Shown here piece after piece: positions 27,748 through 36,427 of a stretch of DNA of 64,000 bases. Below the pieces are notes generated by a model. The model was not told the DNA's origin. It saw only the letters and a program-made list of their open reading frames with translations, and searched no databases. Source of the stretch: Nitratireductor sp. (GTDB taxonomy: Bacteria > Pseudomonadota > Alphaproteobacteria > Rhizobiales > Rhizobiaceae); assembly GCA_020637805.1 (NCBI GenBank), contig JACKJU010000007.1, positions 199,850-263,849 on the forward strand. The letters are read 5' to 3'. Within the stretch, counting starts at the first letter, position 1. Every line of letters starts with the position of its first letter. A program made the position numbers and the translations under genes.

Positions 27748-27834
27748 GCGGTCGTGGCGGAATTGGTAGACGCGCAGCGTTGAGGTCGCTGTCCGGTAAC
27801 ACGGGTGGAAGTTCGAGTCTTCTCGACCGCACCA
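27748..27834 (+). tRNA. tRNA-Leu (anticodon GAG)
   Basis: The 87-base gene has a perfect 7-bp acceptor stem (GCGGTCG 27748-27754 with CGACCGC 27824-27830), a D arm with AATTGGTAGACGC, the anticodon stem CAGCG/CGCTG with loop TTGAGGT (anticodon GAG, reading CUC and CUU), a long variable arm as required for a class II tRNA, a GTTCGAGTC T loop, and an encoded ACCA end. A terminator follows directly. Confidence 0.97.
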
Positions 27835-27838
27835 GAAC

Positions 27839-27856
27839 AACCCTCTTCGGAGGGTT
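27839..27856 (+). terminator. Intrinsic terminator of tRNA-Leu
   Basis: AACCCTC (27839-27845) pairs with GAGGGTT (27850-27856) over a TTCG tetraloop and is followed by TTTT. It lies four bases after the tRNA 3' end. Confidence 0.9.
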
Positions 27857-27941
27857 TTTTCTTGTCCGATTTCGGCAGCACGTGCCGGCCTTCGTCTTGC
27901 GAACGGCAATGCTTCATCGCGGCCTGTCGCACGGAAACGAA

Positions 27942-27961
27942 AAGGGGGCTTTCGCCCCCTT
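27942..27961 (-). terminator. Intrinsic terminator of the 5'-nucleotidase gene
   Basis: AAGGGGGC (27942-27949) and GCCCCCTT (27954-27961) form a perfect 8-bp stem with a four-base loop. Read on the minus strand it is followed by TTTTCG, and it is 33 bases beyond the stop of the minus-strand gene. Confidence 0.8.
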
Positions 27962-27994
27962 CCGCAAATCTTGCCGGCTTGTTTCGGTGCCCGC

Positions 27995-29929
27995 TTATTT
28001 CGGGATCTTGATCGTGTCGCCGATTTTCAGGCGGCGAACGTTTTCAACGCCATTCGCTTCTTCGATCTTTTTCCACTCGGTGGCATCGCCGTAGAATTTA
28101 CGGGCGAGATCCCAAAGGTTGTCGCCCGCCTGGATGACGTAGTCGCCCGTTTCAGCCATGGCAGGCTTCTCTTCGGTCTTTGTCATTTCTGCAGCCGGTG
28201 CTTCGGCTTTTGGCGCTTCTGCTGCAGGAGTGGCCGCGGGCATTTCAGCCTTGGGCTCTTCCTTTGGCATCTCGGCCATCGGCTCCTTTTTCGACGTTTC
28301 AGCCTGAGCCATGTCGAAGGAGGTTCCCTTCACGATGCGGCCTTCGGTCTTCGGCGTATAGGGATTGTTCTTTGACAGGTAGTCGGCGACCACCGTTTCC
28401 AGTCCCGGACCGTAGTCATAGGCGTTCTGGCCGTTCTCCTTGAACAGCTTGTAGCCGTCACCGCCTGCGCGCATGAAGTTGTTGGATACGACCTTGTACA
28501 TCTTGTCCGGGTTGATGTCCTTCCACTCGCCGTTTTCCATTACCTGAACCTGCTTGACGCGGCCCTGTCCGGGTTCGACGCTCTCGTCCCATGCATAGCG
28601 CAGGCCCGCGACCTGGGCGAAGCGCCCGGCAACGTCTGCCGTTTCGCTGACGCCGTTCTCGAGCGAGCCGACGATGTCCTTGCCGGAGAGTTCGAATGTC
28701 GAAAGCGTGTTCTGGAACGGAAGCACGGTAAGCACTTCGCCCATGGTTACATCGCCCTGATCGATGGATGCCCTCAGGCCGCCGCCATTGGTGATGGCGA
28801 TCTGGACGCCCTGGCCCTCGACACGATCAAGCATCGCGTCGGTCACGAGATCGCCCATCGAGCACTCCTGCAGGCGGCAGGAATTGCGGTCGCCGTCAAT
28901 CGGGGCGCTGGTCATGCCGACCTGCTTCGTCTTCAGTTCTTCAATTGGTGCACCAAGGGCAGCGACACGCGCCGCCATGCCGGCGTCCGGCTTGACTGAG
29001 GAATCGAGAAGGTGCGGCACGCCATCGGCAGCGATCACCTTGCCCGCATCGTCGAACACAACGCTCAGTTCGCCCAGATATTTCGAATAGGCATAGGCCG
29101 TCACGATCGGCACTTTCACACCGTCGGGGTTGTCGACCATCAGCGGGTAGGGGCCATAGGCCTTCTCGTCCGTGTTGGAGAGCAGTGTGTGGCTGTGGCC
29201 GCCGACGATAACGTCGATGCCCTTCACATTGGCGGCGATGCGCTTGTCTTCCTCGATGCCGACATGGGTGAGCGCAATGATCTTGTTGATGCCCTCAGCC
29301 TCGATTTTCGGCACGATCCCGTTCAGGTATTCGATGGGATCGGTGAAGCTGATGCTGTCGCCGGGCGAGGAGGTTTCCTTCGTGTCGGCAGCAAGCACCG
29401 ATACCACCGCGATCTTCTCGCCACCGCGCTCGAAAACAACATAGTCCTTGTACTTGCCATCAAGAACGGAACCCTTCTCGGCAATCGTGTTGCCGGAGAT
29501 CAGCGGAAAAGCGACCTTGGCGATGAACTCACCGAGATTTTCTGCGCCGTCGTCGAACTCGTGGTTGCCGATGGCCATCGCATCATAGCCGATCTGGTTC
29601 ATGAATTCGGCAGCCGCCTTGCCCTTGTACGTGGAGTAGAACAGGGAACCCTGGAACTGGTCGCCTGCGTCCAGGACCAGAAGGTTGGCCTTTTCCTTGC
29701 CGAATGCGAAGCGGCGGTCGGAAACCATCGTGCGGACGCGAGCGATCCCGCCGAAGCACTTGTTTTCCTTTTCGTCATCCGCGGAACAGGTGGAGTCGTA
29801 CTTGTTGATCGACTCGATGCGGCTGTGAAGATCGTTGGTATGCAGAATATCCAGTATGTAGTCTGCCCGTGCCTCGACCGCGCCAAGCGCCATTGCCGAA
29901 ACGGAGGCCAGAATTGCAAGTTTCTTCAT
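27995..29929 (-). CDS. Periplasmic 5'-nucleotidase/metallophosphatase with C-terminal LysM domain
   Basis: UshA-like enzyme: hydrolyses nucleotides or related phosphoesters outside the cytoplasm. The 644-residue product (ATG at 29929 after AGGGAGCAG) has a signal peptide (MKKLAILASVSAMALGAVEA), a metallophosphatase domain with HTNDLHS, LDAGDQFQGS, GNHEFDDG and GHSHT motifs, then the 5'-nucleotidase C-terminal domain (NGGGLRASIDQGDVTMGEV). After a Pro/Ala/Glu/Lys-rich linker of ~50 residues comes a LysM domain (DYVIQAGDNLWDLARKFYGD to DTIKIPK). The LysM tail should tie the enzyme to peptidoglycan. Substrate range is unknown. Confidence 0.94.
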   Translation of the reverse strand: MKKLAILASVSAMALGAVEARADYILDILHTNDLHSRIESINKYDSTCSADDEKENKCFGGIARVRTMVSDRRFAFGKEKANLLVLDAGDQFQGSLFYSTYKGKAAAEFMNQIGYDAMAIGNHEFDDGAENLGEFIAKVAFPLISGNTIAEKGSVLDGKYKDYVVFERGGEKIAVVSVLAADTKETSSPGDSISFTDPIEYLNGIVPKIEAEGINKIIALTHVGIEEDKRIAANVKGIDVIVGGHSHTLLSNTDEKAYGPYPLMVDNPDGVKVPIVTAYAYSKYLGELSVVFDDAGKVIAADGVPHLLDSSVKPDAGMAARVAALGAPIEELKTKQVGMTSAPIDGDRNSCRLQECSMGDLVTDAMLDRVEGQGVQIAITNGGGLRASIDQGDVTMGEVLTVLPFQNTLSTFELSGKDIVGSLENGVSETADVAGRFAQVAGLRYAWDESVEPGQGRVKQVQVMENGEWKDINPDKMYKVVSNNFMRAGGDGYKLFKENGQNAYDYGPGLETVVADYLSKNNPYTPKTEGRIVKGTSFDMAQAETSKKEPMAEMPKEEPKAEMPAATPAAEAPKAEAPAAEMTKTEEKPAMAETGDYVIQAGDNLWDLARKFYGDATEWKKIEEANGVENVRRLKIGDTIKIPK

Positions 29930-30208
29930 GTGTGCTGCTCCCTGTCCGGTGCCGGCGAAACGCGTGACGGGCCGCTCCGGTTTCTGGTTTGATCTCTTCG
30001 CCGCCAGGCCTCCCGTACTGATATCGGGGTATCGCACCGGCAACGCTGCGGGTTAGCGTAGATGCAACACAATTCCATGACAAGCACATTGAGGCCGTCC
30101 GCAGGGCGGCTTCAGGCTTCTGGTGTGGGTAAACCCGTCGCGATTTGTGGCAATCGGGAGGAGGGTGCGGAGAACCTGTTGCAGTTAATTCCGTCGATGC
30201 TCGTGCCG

Positions 30209-32218
30209 TTATCGAGAGCGCAGGCGTCCGATCAGGCTGTTGCCGGAAATGCCGCCTTTCGCGAGTTCATCCGCAGTGGTCCGCCGGGCATGGTCGTCTT
30301 CCGACAACTGCGCGTATCGCCGCTCGATACTAATGCCAGCATTGCGCTCGCCTGGCTGCTGCTGGATTCGTTTCGAAAACAGCTTCTCTGGGGCGATCTC
30401 GTCACCTTCGCGAAGCGATTGATCCGATAATCCGCTGCCAGGCATGACATGTTGTCCAGGTTCCCGCTGGGTCTGCACGGGAAGCACGCCCGGAACATGA
30501 CGCAGGTCCTCCGGAGCGGTCTGGACAATCCGGCCGGATTCACCACGCAGGCGGCGAACGATGGAAACGACGCTGACTTCGCGCCCTGCGCGCGCTGCGT
30601 GCTGGCTCTGGCGAATATGCGCACCGGGAAGGATTTCCTCGCGGACAGCCTGGAAGGTCAGGCGCATGGGGGTGTAGAGGGCTTCGCCGAAGGCGATTGC
30701 CTCGCGGTTCGCGATCAGCGGCAGGAACGAAATCGTGCTCGAAGCACCGCTGTTGAACGCTTCGGCGATTATTTCCTGGTCGCGATGGTTGGAAAGCCGC
30801 ATTGCAAAGAAGGTATTGCACTGGGAAAGGATCGTTGCGTCCACCTCGCTTGGGCGCTGCGTGACGATGCCGAGATAGACACCGTACTTGCGCCCCTCCT
30901 TGGCAATTCTGCCGATCGACTGGCGCGTTGGCCAGAAGGCGTTTTTTGTATCCGCCGGAATGTAGCGGTGTGCCTCTTCGCAGACCACGAGCGTCTGGAT
31001 ACCGCCATCGCTGTTGAGGCCCATGTCGAATGCCAGCCGGCAAACCACCGAAACCACGGAATTGACGACTTCGGAGGGCAAACCCGACATCTCCAGGACG
31101 CTGATCGGCGTCGGCTTGTTCGGTATGCGGAAGATGAACGACAGAATGTCCTGCATCCGGTCACCGCCGGCATAGGCCGGGTCGAACATGAAACGGAAGC
31201 GTGTATCGGTTGCGATCGACTCGATCCGGTCCTTCAGAGACTTCAGCCAGGGCTTGTCATGCTTGCCGTCCAGCAGGCCCAGCCGCTCGTCGATGCCTTT
31301 GACAAGGTCCACAATGCGGTAGGGAACAGGCGTATTGGCATTGATCATGGAGGTATTGGTGGAGCGCTTGATGATCGCGCTGCCGCCCTTGTCTCCCTCC
31401 TGATAGCGCTCCTTGGCCAGCACGATCATGTCGCGCAGCATTTCCCGTTCCTTGTCCAGACCTTCCTGACCGCGGAAGATGACTTCTGCGAACTCCTCGA
31501 ATTCGAACATCCAGAACGGGAGCTTGAGTTCGTTTGCCGTGATTACCACCGCGCTGCCATTGAACGCGGTCGAATATTCGTTGTGCGGATCGACTACCAG
31601 CACGCGAATTTCGGGGCGCGCCTCGATCACCTTGCGCAGAACAAGGCTGATCGCCGTCGATTTGCCGACGCCGGTCGAGCCGACGATGGCGAAGTGTCTG
31701 CTGAGCAGCTTGTCTACGTCGATCTTTGCCGGGATGGATGCGTCCTGGGTTAGATGCCCCACTTCAATGACGTTGCTGGCTGAATTCTGATAGATCGCGG
31801 CAAGGTCTGCCGAACGGATGCGGTGTGCCTCGCAGCCCATATGAGGAAAGTTGCTTATGCCTGTGGTGAAGCTGGCATTGGAGCCGTTCTGCTGAACCTC
31901 GCCGATCAACTCGACGGTGATGAGCAGGCGGTTGCGCCCGCCAGCCTCCCAGGAGTTCTGCTCGGTGTTTACCTTGATGGTCTGTGCAATGACGCGGTTG
32001 CCGGCGACCTTGATGGAGATAACCTGGCCCACTGCCCAGTAATTCTTCATGTACTCGATGTTGGGATCGACATCGGCAGCAATAGTCGCACGTCCGTTGT
32101 CGCAGGTAACGACATAGCCGACGGTTCTTCGCCGGGAAGGATCACGATCCATTTCCGGAGAATCCGTGTCGTCGCCGGCAATGCTGTTGTTGCCGTAGAT
32201 GTTCAAGTCATCCTGCAT
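30209..32218 (-). CDS. HerA/FtsK-like ATPase (DUF87)
   Basis: Probable DNA- or protein-translocating hexameric ATPase of the HerA superfamily. The 669-residue product starts at 32218, where GGGGGAAGC provides a ribosome binding site. It has an N-terminal HAS-barrel-like domain (RTVGYVVTCDNGRATIAADV), Walker A GSTGVGKST (180-188), Walker B TLVVCEEAHRYIP and the Q-rich IVTQRPSEVDATILSQCNT segment before the arginine finger region. The last ~100 residues are polar and low in conservation. No nurA nuclease gene is next to it, so the classical HerA-NurA end-resection pairing is not seen. It is divergent from mgtE with a 160-base gap. Confidence 0.9.
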   Translation of the reverse strand: MQDDLNIYGNNSIAGDDTDSPEMDRDPSRRRTVGYVVTCDNGRATIAADVDPNIEYMKNYWAVGQVISIKVAGNRVIAQTIKVNTEQNSWEAGGRNRLLITVELIGEVQQNGSNASFTTGISNFPHMGCEAHRIRSADLAAIYQNSASNVIEVGHLTQDASIPAKIDVDKLLSRHFAIVGSTGVGKSTAISLVLRKVIEARPEIRVLVVDPHNEYSTAFNGSAVVITANELKLPFWMFEFEEFAEVIFRGQEGLDKEREMLRDMIVLAKERYQEGDKGGSAIIKRSTNTSMINANTPVPYRIVDLVKGIDERLGLLDGKHDKPWLKSLKDRIESIATDTRFRFMFDPAYAGGDRMQDILSFIFRIPNKPTPISVLEMSGLPSEVVNSVVSVVCRLAFDMGLNSDGGIQTLVVCEEAHRYIPADTKNAFWPTRQSIGRIAKEGRKYGVYLGIVTQRPSEVDATILSQCNTFFAMRLSNHRDQEIIAEAFNSGASSTISFLPLIANREAIAFGEALYTPMRLTFQAVREEILPGAHIRQSQHAARAGREVSVVSIVRRLRGESGRIVQTAPEDLRHVPGVLPVQTQREPGQHVMPGSGLSDQSLREGDEIAPEKLFSKRIQQQPGERNAGISIERRYAQLSEDDHARRTTADELAKGGISGNSLIGRLRSR

Positions 32219-32378
32219 CTGCTTCCCCCAGTCCATTTATCTGTACGCCATAGGGGTTAATCAGTGGTTGCCCGGTGCGCCGGACGGCGGATTTTTCTGG
32301 ATGGAGCTTGCTTGTGCGGGCCAAGCCGCTACAAATCCGACGGTGCATCAAGCGGAATCGAAACGGCCAGGAAACCCC

Positions 32379-33812
32379 ATGACCGGTAGAGAAGAAGACC
32401 CGACTGCAAGCGGAGCGACCGGTGAGGCCGAAAATGCGGCACCGCCGCCCGGCTTCTATGATGACGATGGCTACATCGAACAGTCCTATCTTGACCGAGT
32501 TCGCGAAAGCCTGAAGTCGGGCGACCGCGAGGAGCTGGTCGGCGACATCGAGCCGCTGCACGCCTCCGAACTGGGCGAACTGCTCGAAGTCCTGGAAAAG
32601 GACGAGAGGGAGCAGCTCGTCAATCTCGCCGGGGGTGCATTCGACCTTGGCGCCCTTACCGAGGTCGACGAAGCCATCCGCCTCCAGATCGTCGATCATC
32701 TGCCGAATGAGCAGATCGCCGAAGGCCTCTCGGAAATGGATTCCGATGATGCTGTCTACATCCTGGAGGACATGGAAGAGGAGGACCAGAACGAGGTTCT
32801 CGAACGCCTGCCTTTCGATGAACGGCTAATCCTGCGCCGCGCCCTCGAATACCCCGAGGATTCTGCCGGCCGCAGGATGCAGACGGAATTCATAGCGGTT
32901 CCGCCATTCTGGACCGTCGGGCAGACCATCGACTACATGCGCGAGGATGACGATCTTCCCGACAGGTTTCACGAGATTTTCGTTGTCTCCCCGCAATACG
33001 AACTGATGGGGTCCGTCGCTCTCGACCGCATGCTGCGTACCCGCAGGGATGTCAGCATTTCCGAGTTGATGGAGGAAACCAGCCATCCGATCGAGGCCAC
33101 GGCGGATCAGGAAGAGGCTGCCCACATCTTTCAGCAATACGACCTTCTCTCGGCTGCAGTCGTGGACAATGGCGGCCGGCTCGTTGGCGTGATGACGATT
33201 GACGACATCGTCGACGTTATCAGCGAAGAGGCAGAGGAAGACATCAAGCGCCTGGCAGGCGTTGGCGACGAGGAACTTTCCGACTCGGTTTCCGCAACCT
33301 CGAAGTCGCGTGTTCCCTGGCTCCTGATCAACCTTGTCACGGCGTTCGTTGCCGCCTCGGTGATCGGCCTTTTCGATACCACCATCGAGAAGATCGTCGC
33401 ACTCGCCGTTCTCATGCCGATCGTTGCCGGAATGGGCGGCAACGCAGCCTCGCAGACGATGACCGTGACTGTGCGCGCGCTCGCTACCCGCGACCTCGAT
33501 ATTCACAATGCCAGCAGGATCATCCGCCGTGAAGCGGCCGTCGGCATCATCAACGGTGCCGTCTTCGGAATACTCATCGGACTGGTGGCAGGCCTCTGGT
33601 TCCACAGCCCCGACATCGGGGGAATCATCGCCACCGCGATAGTCATCAACATGATGGCAGCGGCATTGGGCGGTATCCTCATCCCGCTCTTCCTTGACAA
33701 GCTCGGCGTGGACCCGGCCATCGCGTCCGCCGTGTTCGTTACCACGGTCACCGACATCGTCGGTTTCTTTGCCTTTCTCGGCCTTGCCACATGGTGGTTC
33801 GGCCTCGGTTGA
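32379..33812 (+). CDS. mgtE: Magnesium transporter MgtE
   Basis: Mg2+ channel gated by its own cytosolic magnesium sensor. The 477-residue product starts at 32379 after CCAGGAAACC. It has an acidic N domain made of helical repeats (LHASELGELLEVLEKDEREQ), tandem CBS domains (about 190-310), the connecting plug helix, and five membrane segments at the C-terminus with the pore motif VLMPIVAGMGGNAASQTMT. The N-terminal ~50 residues are acidic and variable. No magnesium riboswitch was recognised in the 160-base upstream gap. Confidence 0.95.
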   Translation: MTGREEDPTASGATGEAENAAPPPGFYDDDGYIEQSYLDRVRESLKSGDREELVGDIEPLHASELGELLEVLEKDEREQLVNLAGGAFDLGALTEVDEAIRLQIVDHLPNEQIAEGLSEMDSDDAVYILEDMEEEDQNEVLERLPFDERLILRRALEYPEDSAGRRMQTEFIAVPPFWTVGQTIDYMREDDDLPDRFHEIFVVSPQYELMGSVALDRMLRTRRDVSISELMEETSHPIEATADQEEAAHIFQQYDLLSAAVVDNGGRLVGVMTIDDIVDVISEEAEEDIKRLAGVGDEELSDSVSATSKSRVPWLLINLVTAFVAASVIGLFDTTIEKIVALAVLMPIVAGMGGNAASQTMTVTVRALATRDLDIHNASRIIRREAAVGIINGAVFGILIGLVAGLWFHSPDIGGIIATAIVINMMAAALGGILIPLFLDKLGVDPAIASAVFVTTVTDIVGFFAFLGLATWWFGLG

Positions 33813-33858
33813 GCGGAGTTCTAAACGGCTAAACGGGAGCGGGCGCGGGACGCAAGAT

Positions 33859-33872
33859 TTACGTTTACGTAA
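33859..33872 (+). promoter_or_regulatory. Palindromic operator upstream of the MerR gene
   Basis: TTACGT-TT-ACGTAA is a 14-bp inverted repeat directly upstream of the MerR-family promoter. Its shape agrees with LiuR-type MerR operators as I recall them, which suggests that the regulator controls itself. Confidence 0.5.
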
Positions 33873-33879
33873 GTCTGTG

Positions 33880-33907
33880 TTGACATTTCGCGTTCCGTGT
33901 AAATACT
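33880..33907 (+). promoter_or_regulatory. Sigma-70-type promoter of the MerR gene
   Basis: A consensus TTGACA (33880-33885) and AATACT (33902-33907) are 16 bp apart, 32 bases upstream of the TTG start. The inverted repeat at 33859-33872 lies just upstream of the -35. Confidence 0.6.
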
Positions 33908-33938
33908 TGTCATATCGGGGAGAAAGGCGGAAAGAACA

Positions 33939-34340
33939 TTGAACAAGCTGGATACCAAGGAATACTACACGATCACGGAACTCACACGTGAGTTCGACAT
34001 TTCGACGCGCACGATTCGGTTCTACGAGGATGAAGGGCTGATCAAACCCGTGCGCCGTGGACGTACCCGGCTGTTCCGGCCCTCCGATCGCCGTCTCCTC
34101 AAGTTCATACTGCGGGGCAAGCGCCTTGGCTTCTCGATTGCCGAGATCCGCGAGATCAAGGACATGTACAAGGAGACGCCGGGCGAGGAGGGGCAATTGC
34201 GCCTGCTGATGAAGAAGGTGCAGGAACGCCGCGAGGAACTCGAACAGAAGCGCCGCGATATCGAGGAGACGCTGGGTGAACTGGATCAGGTGGATGAAGC
34301 CTGCCTCACACGCCTGGCTGAACTGCGCGTCGGCAGCTGA
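33939..34340 (+). CDS. MerR-family transcriptional regulator (LiuR-like)
   Basis: The 133-residue product begins at a TTG (GGAAAGAACA upstream). It has a MerR winged helix-turn-helix, YTITELTREFDISTRTIRFY (10-29), the wing LIKPVRRGRTRLF and a C-terminal coiled-coil dimer helix (EERREELEQKRRDIEETLGE region). There is no Cys cluster for a metal, so it is of the non-metal LiuR/short MerR type, which in proteobacteria often regulates branched-chain amino acid or acyl-CoA catabolism. No such pathway genes are in the window; likely autoregulated through the palindrome upstream. Confidence 0.88.
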   Translation: MNKLDTKEYYTITELTREFDISTRTIRFYEDEGLIKPVRRGRTRLFRPSDRRLLKFILRGKRLGFSIAEIREIKDMYKETPGEEGQLRLLMKKVQERREELEQKRRDIEETLGELDQVDEACLTRLAELRVGS

Positions 34341-34385
34341 CCAATAACGTGCGGCTTCGCAACGCTGGCCAAGCCGGCCTGGTTC

Positions 34386-34859
34386 TCAGATCCAGCGGCG
34401 CACCTTTTTCCTGTAGTTGCGGTATGCGTGACCGAAGGCATTTTCGAGGTGACGCTCTTCGCGCAGAATTGCCAGCCGGTTGATGAGAATTCCGGTGGTT
34501 ATCGCGGCGGCAAACATCCACAGATTTCCAAGGGCAAAGCCAAGTCCGAGGGTGACGCCGACATCCCCAACATAGATCGGGTTGCGCGAAAACCTGAATG
34601 GTCCTTCGGTAACCAGATGATCGGCCGAGCGGTGCGGCATGACGGTTGTATTGTGGCGCCGGATGGTGAGCAGGGCATGGATTGCCAGCCCCAGCGATCC
34701 GGCAATCATCAGAATGCCCAGCATGAAAAGGAATTCGCCCAGAAAACCCGTGAACCAGGGCAGGGGCAGAAAATACTGCGCTGCAACCGCCAGGACGATA
34801 CCCGCGAGGGTGATGATCGGTGGCCAGGGAATACGGTTGGGCGGTGGCAATGTCGACAT
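34386..34859 (-). CDS. Isoprenylcysteine carboxyl methyltransferase-like membrane protein
   Basis: The 157-residue protein has four to five membrane segments and the family core LVTEGPFRFSRNPIYVGDV (the SAM-binding NPxY part) followed by LREERHLENAFGHAYRNYRK, a typical ICMT/PEMT C-terminus with the E-E-x-x-L motif. It is probably a SAM-dependent methyltransferase acting on a small lipid or amphiphile; the substrate cannot be inferred. Convergent with the MerR gene and divergent from the GNAT gene. Confidence 0.85.
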   Translation of the reverse strand: MSTLPPPNRIPWPPIITLAGIVLAVAAQYFLPLPWFTGFLGEFLFMLGILMIAGSLGLAIHALLTIRRHNTTVMPHRSADHLVTEGPFRFSRNPIYVGDVGVTLGLGFALGNLWMFAAAITTGILINRLAILREERHLENAFGHAYRNYRKKVRRWI

Positions 34860-35004
34860 GAAGCACCCATAAGAGCGATGTTTCGCTGATGCCGGTACTT
34901 GACCAGTGAAGGTGTTCGATTGTCAATTGCGCCGTGGTGCCTTCTCTTGCGCCGCGGCGAGACCGCGCGAGACAGTGAATGCGAAATGGAGACGGGAAAT
35001 TCCA

Positions 35005-35436
35005 ATGATCCGGGAACTGCGGGATACCGACAAGGAAGCCTGGCGTGACCTCTGGCGCGGATATCAGGAATATTACGAGGTCGACCTCTCCGCAGGTGAG
35101 GACGAACTGTTCGGGCGCCTGATGAACCCCGGCACTGATGGTCCGTATGCCTTCGTGTTCGAGGACGATGACGGAAAACTGATTGGCCTGGTCCAGTACA
35201 TCTTCCACATTCACACATGGACCGCCGCGAAGCGCTGCTATCTCGTCGATCTCTACACCTCGCCTGAGGCAAGGGGTAAGGGCGTCGGCAGGTCGCTCAT
35301 TCTTGCGGTTGACGAAGCTGCGCGAAGCCGTGGTTGCACCCAGACCTACTGGTTGACACAGGAGTTCAACGAGGCAGGAAGACGGCTCTACGACAAGGTC
35401 GGCAAACTCACGCCCTTCATCAAGTATCAGATGTGA
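35005..35436 (+). CDS. GNAT-family N-acetyltransferase
   Basis: Acetyl-CoA-dependent acetyltransferase of unknown substrate. The 143-residue product starts MIRELRDTDKEAWRDLWRGY and has the GNAT fold with motif A CYLVDLYTSPEARGKGVGRS, whose R-G-K-G-V-G-R segment binds the pyrophosphate of CoA, and motif B ending NEAGRRLYDKVG. The start ATG at 35005 follows GGGAAATTCCA. Single gene. Confidence 0.9.
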   Translation: MIRELRDTDKEAWRDLWRGYQEYYEVDLSAGEDELFGRLMNPGTDGPYAFVFEDDDGKLIGLVQYIFHIHTWTAAKRCYLVDLYTSPEARGKGVGRSLILAVDEAARSRGCTQTYWLTQEFNEAGRRLYDKVGKLTPFIKYQM

Positions 35437-35481
35437 CCGGGAACCTGATTCAACTCGTGAACTTGCTGAATCGGTTTCGCC

Positions 35482-36252
35482 TCATATCCCCGTAACCCAC
35501 TGGAATGCAATGATAAGGCCTATCATCACCGGCTGGTGAAGCAGGTAGTAAATCAGGCTATGCCTCCCGATAAAGCGCAGCAGGCGTGAAACAGGGCCGT
35601 GAAGCCGCACGCTCGCGAGCCTTTCCAGCCACCCCAGTCTTGCAGCAAGTTGGGTCGTCGCCATGCCCGCCAGAACGGCCGCCATGAAGGGGAAGACCGG
35701 CACATAATCATTCGAGCGCGGGTTGATTGACGACAGGCCGGACCACCACCACCACGGATCGTCCAGCAGCGGGGTGCGCAGATACATCCGCGCGAGGATG
35801 AAGAGGGCGGCCGCTGCGTAGTTCAGCCACCAGGGCATGCGCAGGAACAGAAGGCCGAGCACGCTTGCCACGGCAATGTGGTGCAGGATGCCAAAGAAGA
35901 TGAAGGCATCTGGCGTGGCAAACCAGGTTGCAACGGAAATGGCAAGGGCTGCTCCGCCGATCATCGCGAGCCGTTTCAGGAATGCACCGGCCCTGAAGGT
36001 GCCTCCATGTGCCAGAACCATGCTCACGCCGACAAGGAACAGGAATGAAGACGCGATGCATCGTGCATACCAGACCATTGCCGGCTGTGAGGCGAAGCCG
36101 GGCGGGGCATAGCCGAAGAACTCCATGTCCCAGCCGAAATGAAACGTCGTCATCGCAATCAGCGCCAGGCCACGGGCCAGGTCCACTGCCTCGATACGCG
36201 AGCTGACTGTTCGTGCTGCCGGTCTTGGGTCCGGTATGGCTTGTGATGTCAT
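35482..36252 (-). CDS. DUF1624 membrane protein (heparan-alpha-glucosaminide acetyltransferase-like)
   Basis: The 256-residue protein has about seven hydrophobic segments and the DUF1624 start RIEAVDLARGLALIAMTTFH followed by DMEFFGY; the conserved His and the LHHIAVASVLGLLF segment are present and the C-terminus has the IGRHSLIYYLLHQPVM motif. The family is related to transmembrane acyltransferases, but the role in this organism is unknown. Divergent from the aldo/keto reductase, 175 bases apart. Confidence 0.85.
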   Translation of the reverse strand: MTSQAIPDPRPAARTVSSRIEAVDLARGLALIAMTTFHFGWDMEFFGYAPPGFASQPAMVWYARCIASSFLFLVGVSMVLAHGGTFRAGAFLKRLAMIGGAALAISVATWFATPDAFIFFGILHHIAVASVLGLLFLRMPWWLNYAAAALFILARMYLRTPLLDDPWWWWSGLSSINPRSNDYVPVFPFMAAVLAGMATTQLAARLGWLERLASVRLHGPVSRLLRFIGRHSLIYYLLHQPVMIGLIIAFQWVTGI

Positions 36253-36427
36253 CTCTTCTCTTTTCCGCGCGTCGCGTCATGCCTTCCAATTCGCCCGGTT
36301 CCGCCCTAGTTTCACGTTTGAACGGATAGGGAAAGGTGCGCTGCCGCGAGGCTGGCCTGATCTACCCCCTTGCCGGCCGCGGCCGGACAACATTTACAGG
36401 CAATAATTGCTCAGGGAGAGATATTTC

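Noticed and set aside
30209..30624. Frameshift at the end of the HerA-type gene
   Set aside because: The tail is polar and unusual, but none of the alternative frames gives a better continuation, and the ending (SLIGRLRSR) is plausible.
30449..31753. 434-codon open frame opposite the HerA-type ATPase
   Set aside because: The reverse strand encodes a clear ATPase with Walker motifs; the plus-strand frame has no family features.
32219..32378. Possible magnesium riboswitch before mgtE
   Set aside because: Gap is short and no known riboswitch motif was visible.
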